NCBI GenBank assembly: GCA_002309375.1
Contig: DBXK01000016.1
Location: 1 to 36,992, forward strand
Origin: Christensenella sp. UBA1214
Lineage (GTDB): Bacteria; Bacillota; Clostridia; Christensenellales; CAG-138
Length of the DNA: 36,992 nt
Direction: 5' to 3'
This document shows, piece after piece, positions 30,945-36,992 of the stretch; the first letter of the stretch is position 1; each line of letters starts with the position of its first letter. The position numbers were made by a program, and so were the translations under genes. Under the pieces are notes generated by a model. It was not told the origin of the DNA, made no database searches, and saw nothing but the letters and a program-made list of their open reading frames with translations.

Positions 30945-33900
30945 TTAAGCAAATTTTGCGGAAACGATGGAGGAGACGCCTTTTTCCTCCATTGAAACAC
31001 CGTAAAGCGCGTTGCAGACAGCCATTGCGCCTTTGCGGTGGGTGATTATAATGAACTGTGTGCCTTTGGAATAACCCTTCAGATATTCAGCAAAGCAATC
31101 GACATTTGCTTCGTCGAGGGAAGTGTCGATCTCATCGAGGATGCAGAACGCCGCAGGCTTGAGCCGCAGGATCGCGAAAAGCAGCGCGATCGCCGTCAGC
31201 GCCTGCTCGCCGCCGGAGAGAAGGGTAAGAAGCTGCAGCTTTTTGCCCGGCGGCTGGGCAATGATATCGATATTCGAATTAAGCACGTCGTTTTTGTCGG
31301 AGAGCACGAGCTCGGCATGGCCGCCGCCGAAAAGCTCGCGGAAGGTATCGGCAAAATTCACGCGGATCTTTGCGAACTGCTCCGCAAATTCACGCTGCAT
31401 GGTATCGGTAAGCCCGGCGATGAGCTCGTTGAGATCGCTCTGAGCTTTGCGCAGATCTTCGCACTGTACACTGAGATCGTCGTAACGTTCCTTGACGCTG
31501 CGGTAATCCTCTATTGCGGAAGTATTGACTTCGCCGAGATCGCGTATCGCACGGCGGAGCTCATCGGTGCGAACGTGCATTTGAGCTGCCGAAAGGGGCT
31601 TTTTGTAGTTCAGCGCGTTTTCATATGTCATCTCATAATCGCGCCATATCTTTTCGGCCATGTTCTGCAGATCGGACTGAAGCTTGCTGAGATTCAGTTC
31701 GTTTTTATGCAGCCTTTCCCTGAGCTCGGTGATACGGTTCGTGATTTGTTCCTTGCGCTCGCGCGATTCGTCGAGAAGGCGCAGATGCTCCGCGCGCTCG
31801 GCCTCCATTGCGCGCAGCTCATCGTTCAAAGCGTTGACCTTGTATTTATCCGCTCCGACGGATTCGATCAGAGCGCCGAGCCTTGCTTTCTGCTCGTCGA
31901 TATCCGCCCTCTTCTGCTTTGCGGTTTCGGTAATGGAAGCGATCCGCGAATCGATGGATGCATTGGCGCGCTTCAGCCTTTCGATCTCGGCATTGGCGGC
32001 ATTCCGCTCCTTATCCGCGGCCATTATCAGGACCTGCAGCTCCGCGGTTTTGTCGTTTGCTTTTTGGAGCTGGCGGCGCATTTCGGCAAGCTCAAGCTGC
32101 GCTGCGCGAATATCGTCCGAAGTAACGGCATTGCCCTCGTTCAGACGCGTTTCTGCTTCTGCGGCTTCGCGGCACTGTTCATCGATCTCAAGAAGAGAAT
32201 CGCGGATCTGCTCGGCTTCAAGATCGAGCTTGCCGACGGCTTCTTCGCTCTTGACATAATACTTTGTTGCAATATCGAGCTTTTCAACATCCGCCGCAAG
32301 CGAAACATTGAGCTCCTGGATCTTTTCGCGCAGTTCGGAGGATTTCTTCGCCGCAGAGGCAAGCTTATCCTGTTCGCCGCTGATCTCTTCCTTGATCGAC
32401 TCGACCGAAGAAGCGGCTTTTCTGCGGCTTTCCGCAAGCTCATCGATCGCTCTTTCACGGCCGAGGAGGCTGAATTCACGCTTTTGCACGCTTCCGCCCG
32501 TCATGCTTCCGCCCGGGTTGAGAATGTCGCCTTCAAGCGTTGCGATCCGGAAAGCGGAACGTGCGCGTTTGTTGATAAGAATGCCGGTGTCCATATCGCG
32601 GACGATGACGGTCCTTCCGAGAAGGTTCTCGACAGCGGAACGGAAGGCGGGGGAGAAGCTTATAAGCTCGGAAGCAACGCCGAAACAGCCGGTGACGTTG
32701 ATGAAGCTGCGTTCCTCGCTTGTCAGCAGGCGGGAGCGCATCGCGCTCACGGGAAGCAGCGTTGCACGTCCGTAATCGCGCTTTCTGAGATATTCGATAA
32801 CGTATTTTGCATCCTGCTCGGTCGGAACGATGATGTTCTGCAGCGCGGCGCCGAGCGCCATTTCAACAGCCCGTTCGTATTCCTTCGGAACGGTGATAAG
32901 CTCTGCGACAACGCCGTGGATGCGGGAGGACAGGGAACTGTCATGCGAAGCATCGTTCAGCAGACGGCGAACGCTCGCATAATAACCCTCGTGCGCCTGC
33001 TTCATCTCCTCGAGCACTTTGCGCCTTGAATCGATTATCTTGATCTCATCCTCGGACCGGCGCATTCTGAGTGCAAGCGCGTTGATGCCGGCGGCGATCT
33101 TCGTTTCCTTGTCGGAGGAATCGGAAAGAGCGGCTTTGACCTCGTTGATCTCGGCATTATCAGCATCTACAGCCGCACGAAGACCTTCCTGCTCTTCTTT
33201 CAGCTTTGTCTTTTCGGCGATTGCGGAATCCTTTTCGGCAGCGATCGCATCGAGACGCGCGTTAAGGCTCTCACGCATTGCGTCGAGCCTTGAAACACGG
33301 CTTTTCGTATCGGCAAGCCTGTTCATCGTATCCATCATCGCCTGCTTTCGGGCTTCGACGGATGCTTCCTTTGATTCGATCTTTTCGGAGAGCTTACCGA
33401 GCTCATTCTGTGCATCGGCGAGCCTGGATCTCAGCTCTTCCGTATCGCAGCCGGATCCTTCGAGGGCGGAAGTGATCGATCCGATCTGGTCGATATTGGC
33501 ATTTCGCTCCGATTCCAGCGCAGAGGCATCGCTTTCGCCCTTGGCGATCTCCCTTTCGAGCTGTGCGATCCTTTCGCCGATGAGCTTTGAATCGCCGACA
33601 GTCGACTCGACAGAAGAAGTGAGGCTGATCAGTTTCTGAGATGTTTCGCTGATCGAGGAATTGAGGTTTCTCTCGGCAGTCTCTTCGCTCAAACAGGTTT
33701 CGGAAAGCGATTCTTCCTCCGCGGCAGCGGTGACGATATCGGATTCGATGAGCTCGGCGTTGTCTTTGAGCTGACGGATCTTCTCGGTCGAGCGGTCGTG
33801 CATTGTAACGAAAAGATTGAGCTCGAGATCGCGCAGCTCGCCGCGCATTTTAAAGTATTGATCGGCTTTTTCGCTCTGCTCGCGGAGCGGTTCGATCCTT

Positions 33901-34499
33901 GATTCGAGCTCGCGCAGGATGTCCTCGAGGCGGACGAGATTGCGCTCTGTATTCTGCAGCTTCCTTTCGGCCTCTTCCTTGCGGGTGCGGTATTTCATCA
34001 CGCCTGCGGCTTCTTCGAAAACGATCCTTCGGTCATTGGAGCGGTCTGAGAGGATCTCGCTGACTCGGCCCTGTCCGATGATCGAATAACCGTCCTTGCC
34101 GATGCCGGTGTCGCGGAAAAGCTCCTGGATATCCTTAAGTCTGCAGGCGGTTTTATTGATAAAGTATTCGCTCTCGCCCGAACGGTAGGCCCGGCGGGTC
34201 ACCGCAACTTCGGTAAACGGCGAATCGAGCGAACCGTCGCTGTTGTCGAAATACATCGAAACTTCGCAGAAGGACAGGGGGCGTCGCTTCTCGGTACCGT
34301 TGAAGATATAGTCCTCGACCTTTTTCCCGCGCAGCGCACGAGCGCTCTGCTCGCCCAAAACAAAACGGAACGCATCGGCAATATTGCTCTTGCCGCATCC
34401 GTTCGGTCCGAGTATTCCGGTTATGCCCTGCTCAAAAACAAGCTCTGTCTTTTTCGCAAAGGATTTGAAACCGTTGATTTCGAGTTTGGTTAGCTGCAT
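30945..34499 (-). CDS. smc: Chromosome partition protein Smc
   Basis: The SMC ATPase organises and segregates the chromosome with ScpA and ScpB. The 1184-residue product has the N-terminal ATPase half with Walker A GPNGCGKSN (31-39), a first coiled coil (about 165-500), a hinge (about 515-650), a second coiled coil (about 660-1020), and the C-terminal half with LLSGGEQALTA signature and Walker B FCILDEIDTSLDEANV. In many Smc proteins the Walker B region reads DEVDAPLDEAN; this one has DEIDTSLDEAN. An in-frame start at 34547 adds 16 residues, but MQLTKLEINGFKSF at 34499 matches the family. No clear ribosome binding site precedes 34499; it lies 16 bases after rnc and may be coupled to it. Confidence 0.95.
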   Translation of the reverse strand: MQLTKLEINGFKSFAKKTELVFEQGITGILGPNGCGKSNIADAFRFVLGEQSARALRGKKVEDYIFNGTEKRRPLSFCEVSMYFDNSDGSLDSPFTEVAVTRRAYRSGESEYFINKTACRLKDIQELFRDTGIGKDGYSIIGQGRVSEILSDRSNDRRIVFEEAAGVMKYRTRKEEAERKLQNTERNLVRLEDILRELESRIEPLREQSEKADQYFKMRGELRDLELNLFVTMHDRSTEKIRQLKDNAELIESDIVTAAAEEESLSETCLSEETAERNLNSSISETSQKLISLTSSVESTVGDSKLIGERIAQLEREIAKGESDASALESERNANIDQIGSITSALEGSGCDTEELRSRLADAQNELGKLSEKIESKEASVEARKQAMMDTMNRLADTKSRVSRLDAMRESLNARLDAIAAEKDSAIAEKTKLKEEQEGLRAAVDADNAEINEVKAALSDSSDKETKIAAGINALALRMRRSEDEIKIIDSRRKVLEEMKQAHEGYYASVRRLLNDASHDSSLSSRIHGVVAELITVPKEYERAVEMALGAALQNIIVPTEQDAKYVIEYLRKRDYGRATLLPVSAMRSRLLTSEERSFINVTGCFGVASELISFSPAFRSAVENLLGRTVIVRDMDTGILINKRARSAFRIATLEGDILNPGGSMTGGSVQKREFSLLGRERAIDELAESRRKAASSVESIKEEISGEQDKLASAAKKSSELREKIQELNVSLAADVEKLDIATKYYVKSEEAVGKLDLEAEQIRDSLLEIDEQCREAAEAETRLNEGNAVTSDDIRAAQLELAEMRRQLQKANDKTAELQVLIMAADKERNAANAEIERLKRANASIDSRIASITETAKQKRADIDEQKARLGALIESVGADKYKVNALNDELRAMEAERAEHLRLLDESRERKEQITNRITELRERLHKNELNLSKLQSDLQNMAEKIWRDYEMTYENALNYKKPLSAAQMHVRTDELRRAIRDLGEVNTSAIEDYRSVKERYDDLSVQCEDLRKAQSDLNELIAGLTDTMQREFAEQFAKIRVNFADTFRELFGGGHAELVLSDKNDVLNSNIDIIAQPPGKKLQLLTLLSGGEQALTAIALLFAILRLKPAAFCILDEIDTSLDEANVDCFAEYLKGYSKGTQFIIITHRKGAMAVCNALYGVSMEEKGVSSIVSAKFA

Positions 34500-34515
34500 C
34501 GGGTGACTTTGTTGA

Positions 34516-35247
34516 TCATTTATCGTTAATGCCTGAAGCGCTGTCAACGCCGCTCAGCAGTTCGAGCGTCGCTTTTGCCGCATTCTGGCCCGCTTCCTGT
34601 TTCGTGGAGCCTTCGCCGAAGCCGTAAACGACGCCGCCGATACTGACCTGCATCGTGAATACGCGCTTATGATCGGGACCGCTGATCCCGATCACGGTGT
34701 AATCGAGTTCGCCGCAGTGGCGATGCTGAACATACTCCTGAAGAAGGGTCTTGTAGTCCTTTGCGGAAAGCGATTTGATCGCTTCATTAATGCTGACTTC
34801 GATGAAGCTTTGGATAAAAGGCTTCGCGGCGTCGATCCCGCCGTCAAGGAAAAGAGCTCCGATCACTGCTTCAACGGCGTCGGAAAGGATCGAAGGCTTG
34901 TCGCGGCCGCCGGTGTTTTCTTCGCCGTGGCTGAGGCGGAGATACTTGCCGAGATCGAGCTCTTTGGCAACGCGGTAGAGCGCGGGTTCGTAAACGGCCC
35001 GCGAACGCGTTCTTGTCATCATCCCTTCATTCATTTGGGGAAAATTGAGATAGAGATATTCGCTTGAGCAAAGCTCAAGTACAGCATCGCCGAGGAATTC
35101 CATCCTCTCATTATGCATGCTTGCCCGATTTTCACCTTTGACAAAGGAAGAGTGGGTGAGAGCGGTGTTCAAAAGGGCGGGTTCGGTGAAGCTGTAATTG
35201 AGCTTTGCCATCAATTCGTTAAGTTCCTGGATTCGTTTCTCGTTCAT
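34516..35247 (-). CDS. rnc: Ribonuclease III
   Basis: Cleaves double-stranded RNA, including rRNA precursors. The 243-residue protein has the catalytic domain with HNERMEFLGDAVLEL (E47, E50, D54 region) and DAVEAVIGALFLDGG, followed by the C-terminal dsRNA-binding domain (about 165-235) with GSTKQEAGQNAAKATLELL. It starts 80 bases after acpP, behind a terminator-like hairpin, and has no good ribosome binding site before the ATG (GTTTAGACC), so its expression is probably low. The order acpP-rnc-smc-ftsY is the standard one. Confidence 0.95.
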   Translation of the reverse strand: MNEKRIQELNELMAKLNYSFTEPALLNTALTHSSFVKGENRASMHNERMEFLGDAVLELCSSEYLYLNFPQMNEGMMTRTRSRAVYEPALYRVAKELDLGKYLRLSHGEENTGGRDKPSILSDAVEAVIGALFLDGGIDAAKPFIQSFIEVSINEAIKSLSAKDYKTLLQEYVQHRHCGELDYTVIGISGPDHKRVFTMQVSIGGVVYGFGEGSTKQEAGQNAAKATLELLSGVDSASGINDK

Positions 35248-35279
35248 GGTCTAAACTTACTGACGGCAAATACGATAAA

Positions 35280-35315
35280 GACCCACACCGAAATCAACGG
35301 AGTTCGATGTGGGTC
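35280..35315 (-). terminator. Terminator or attenuator between acpP and rnc
   Basis: A 13-bp stem with one wobble pair (35280-35292 with 35303-35315) and a 10-base loop lies just after acpP. On the minus strand CTTTATC follows, a poor T run. Partial termination would let high acpP expression fade before rnc. Confidence 0.7.
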
Positions 35316-35327
35316 ACAGAGCCGGAA

Positions 35328-35549
35328 TTATTTGTTCTCTACGAATTTGACGATGTCGCCGACGGATTTGATCGTGGGCAGAACATTGTCGGGGATCTCG
35401 ATCCCGTAGCGCTCTTCAAGGCCCATAACGAGCTCATAAAGGTCGATCGAGTCTGCTTTAAGGTCGTCGATCAGGCGGGATTCAAGGGTGATCTTCTCAG
35501 CGGGGATATTAAGCTGTTCTGCAATTGCATTGCGGATCTCTTCAAACAT
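35328..35549 (-). CDS. acpP: Acyl carrier protein
   Basis: Carries growing acyl chains in fatty acid synthesis. The 73-residue acidic helical protein has the phosphopantetheine attachment serine S34 in ADSID, a slight variant of the usual DSLD, then LYELVMGLEERYGIEIPD. The frame opens further upstream, but the ATG at 35549 gives the normal length; AAAGGAG lies about 10 bases before it. It heads the leftward unit and diverges from ylxM-ffh. No fatty acid synthesis enzyme is adjacent, whereas plsX or fab genes usually are. Confidence 0.95.
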   Translation of the reverse strand: MFEEIRNAIAEQLNIPAEKITLESRLIDDLKADSIDLYELVMGLEERYGIEIPDNVLPTIKSVGDIVKFVENK

Positions 35550-35592
35550 TTTAATAAAACTCCTTTCAGGAACTCTGCCGCAAAGCGGCGCG

Positions 35593-35607
35593 GGTAAAAA
35601 CTTTACC
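35593..35607. promoter_or_regulatory. GGTAAA-N3-TTTACC dyad at the acpP start of transcription
   Basis: A 6-bp perfect dyad (35593-35598 with 35602-35607) with a 3-base centre lies at the predicted acpP start site. Its CTTTACC half resembles the CTTTACAG elements on the ylxM side of the same intergenic region. Confidence 0.4.
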
Positions 35608-35614
35608 AACGCAT

Positions 35615-35644
35615 ATTTTACTATAAAAACCTCAGCCTTGTCAA
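35615..35644 (-). promoter_or_regulatory. Promoter of acpP
   Basis: On the minus strand: TTGACA (35644-35639), an 18-base spacer and TAAAAT (35620-35615). Confidence 0.78.
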
Positions 35645-35720
35645 TGCTTAAGTTTTCTGATTAAATAACGCTTTCGAACCAAAAATGGTTGATTCATGGA
35701 TTAATATACTTCAAAAACAG

Positions 35721-35789
35721 CTGTAAAGGCCTTGACATTGTCGGCGAATCTGTTATAATAACGGACTGTAAAGTCCGAAACCTTTACAG
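35721..35789. promoter_or_regulatory. Three copies of CTGTAAAG around the ylxM-ffh promoter
   Basis: CTGTAAAG occurs at 35721-35728 (3 bases before the -35 box) and 35766-35773 on the plus strand, and at 35782-35789 on the minus strand. The second and third form an 8-bp perfect dyad with an 8-base centre just after the -10 box. The first and third share a ninth base (CTGTAAAGG). Confidence 0.5.
35732..35759 (+). promoter_or_regulatory. Strong promoter of ylxM-ffh
   Basis: TTGACA (35732-35737), a 16-base spacer and an extended -10, TGTTATAAT (35751-35759). Confidence 0.88.
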
Positions 35790-35804
35790 ATCGGAGTGAG
35801 TACC

Positions 35805-36164
35805 GTGCAGGATCGAATCGAGCTTAGTCTTCTTGCCGATTATTACGGCGCATTCCTGACGGAAAACCAGCGCGAGCTTATCAAGCTCAGCTGCGACGAG
35901 GATCTCAGCCTTTCTGAGATCGCCGAGCAAAAGGGCATTTCCCGCCAGGCTGTGCGCGACGCGATAACACGCGGAAGCAAGATCCTGACCGAAATGGAAA
36001 ACAAGCTCGGTCTTGCCGCAAGGGACAGAAAAGCCGCTTCGCTGATCAACGGTATTCGCTGCGCGCTTGAAAGCGGGGAAGACGATGCTTCCGAAAGCAT
36101 CGCTTCCATCAAGCCGCTGCTCAAGGAACTTTCGGAAATCTTGGAGGGTAAAGATGGCGTTTGA
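35805..36164 (+). CDS. ylxM: YlxM, HTH protein associated with the signal recognition particle
   Basis: The 119-residue helical protein belongs to the YlxM/p13 family (UPF0122), almost always encoded before ffh. It has a sigma-70 region 4-like helix-turn-helix: FLTENQRELIKLSCDEDLSLSEIAEQKGISRQAVRDAI. In streptococci YlxM binds SRP components and modulates Ffh GTPase activity. A GTG at 35796 overlaps the ribosome site, so the GTG at 35805, 8 bases after GGAG, is preferred. Its end overlaps the ffh start by 11 bases. Confidence 0.92.
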   Translation: MQDRIELSLLADYYGAFLTENQRELIKLSCDEDLSLSEIAEQKGISRQAVRDAITRGSKILTEMENKLGLAARDRKAASLINGIRCALESGEDDASESIASIKPLLKELSEILEGKDGV

Positions 36165-36992
36165 GGGTCTTTCTTCAAAGCTTCAGAATATTTTCAAAAA
36201 GCTCGGAAACCGCGGAAAGCTGACCGAGAAAGAAGTCAAGGAAGCGATGCGCGAAGTCAAGCTCGCTCTGCTTGAAGCGGACGTCAACTTCACCGTCGTC
36301 AAATCCTTCATCAGCAGCGTGTCGGCAAGGTGCGTCGGAACGGAAGTCCTCGAGAGCCTGACGCCTTCCCAGCAGATCATTAAGATCGTTGACGAAGAGC
36401 TGACGACTCTGATGGGCGGCTCCGTTTCGAAGATCGACTTCGGCCCCAAGAAGCCTTCCGTGATCCTGCTTGCCGGTCTTCAGGGCGCCGGTAAAACGAC
36501 GATGGCCGGTAAGCTTGCCGCCTATCTCGAAAAGACGCAGGGCAAAAAGTGCCTGCTCGTCGCCTGCGATATCTATCGTCCCGCCGCTATCACTCAGCTG
36601 CAGGTCGTCGGCGAAAAGGTCAATGTTCCCGTGTTCGAACGCGGGACCCAGGACCCGGTCAAGACCGTTAAAGAAGCGATCGCGCAGGCCGAACATGATC
36701 TTCGCGACGTTGTGATCGTCGATACCGCAGGCCGTCTTCATATCGACGAAGGCATGATGGACGAGATCGCGGCGATCAAGGAATTCGCCAAGCCCGCCGA
36801 AACTCTGCTCGTTGTCGATGCGATGACCGGTCAGGACGCCGTCAATGTCGCAGCGGCATTCAACGAAAAGCTCGGTCTCACCGGCGTCATCCTCACAAAG
36901 CTCGACGGCGATACCCGCGGCGGCGCGGCGCTCTCCGTCCGCCAGGTCACCGGCAAACCGATCAAATTCAGCGGTATCGGCGAAAAGCTGAC
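36154..36992 (+). CDS. ffh: Signal recognition particle protein Ffh, 3' end beyond the window
   Basis: The SRP54 GTPase binds 4.5S RNA and signal peptides. The frame opens at ATG 36154 (MAFEGLSSKLQNIFKKLG) with GGAGGG 6-7 bases upstream and stays open to the last base, about 279 codons. The N domain and most of the GTPase G domain are visible: LLAGLQGAGKTT near residues 106-117, DIYRPAAITQL, DTAGRLHIDE and TKLDGDTRGGAAL. The end of the G domain and the methionine-rich M domain lie outside. It partners FtsY, encoded at 29817-30932. Confidence 0.96.
   Translation, partial: MAFEGLSSKLQNIFKKLGNRGKLTEKEVKEAMREVKLALLEADVNFTVVKSFISSVSARCVGTEVLESLTPSQQIIKIVDEELTTLMGGSVSKIDFGPKKPSVILLAGLQGAGKTTMAGKLAAYLEKTQGKKCLLVACDIYRPAAITQLQVVGEKVNVPVFERGTQDPVKTVKEAIAQAEHDLRDVVIVDTAGRLHIDEGMMDEIAAIKEFAKPAETLLVVDAMTGQDAVNVAAAFNEKLGLTGVILTKLDGDTRGGAALSVRQVTGKPIKFSGIGEKL

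Noticed and set aside
31038..33029. 663-codon open frame on the plus strand inside smc
   Set aside because: Antisense shadow of the smc coiled coil and hinge; no ribosome site and no recognisable domain.

Overview
The window reads as chromosomal DNA of an anaerobic member of the Bacillota, class Clostridia. The evidence is gene content: RicT, YlbJ, RqcP, YlxM/Ffh, rsmD-coaD, DUF177-rpmF and acpP-rnc-smc-ftsY neighbourhoods. There are also sigma-A promoters of the TTGACA/TATAAT type, strong AGGAGG-like ribosome binding sites and acetate kinase. A phosphofructokinase has the residues typical of pyrophosphate-dependent enzymes. YlbJ suggests the lineage sporulates or did so recently. I could not fix a genus. 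No phage, insertion sequence or CRISPR array is visible, and no stretch over 300 bases lacks a gene.

Layout. 1-67 is the 3' part of a tRNA-Ala(CGC) followed by a hairpin. 141-1456 holds a small unknown protein and a membrane-anchored glycerophosphodiesterase. 1572-5153 is a strong promoter, a structured leader and a 1145-residue secreted, repeat-rich putative cysteine peptidase. 5292-8197 is an apparent operon of a parvulin-like lipoprotein, rqcP and a fused ispDF. It meets, at a shared hairpin, the leftward glnS - membrane protein - holB - ricT operon (12626-8255). Upstream on the same strand is hflX - tmk - pfk (16386-12752), ended by a perfect 11-bp hairpin just before the glnS promoter.

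From 16578 rightward come a DUF885 metallopeptidase lipoprotein, then recX - birA - nnr - amidohydrolase - 5-formyl-THF cyclo-ligase, then rsmD - coaD - a coiled-coil protein. ylbJ and tmcAL run leftward (26279-25179 and 27500-26319). ackA and DUF177-rpmF run rightward (27653-29680). acpP-rnc-smc-ftsY runs leftward (35549-29817), and ylxM-ffh runs rightward out of the window.

Most of the window is core housekeeping: translation (glnS, rqcP, rsmD, rpmF, hflX, tmcAL), DNA maintenance (holB, smc, recX, tmk), protein targeting (ftsY, ffh), cofactors (ispDF, coaD, birA, nnr, folate) and central carbon (pfk, ackA). The parts most worth a second look are these: the leader RNA candidate and modular peptidase at 1600-5153; HflX with an intact JAMM metalloprotease-type motif; the PPi-type PFK; RicT with a basic disordered tail; a terminator-like hairpin containing the ylbJ start codon; and dyad or repeated operator-like sites at the DUF177-rpmF and acpP/ylxM-ffh promoters.
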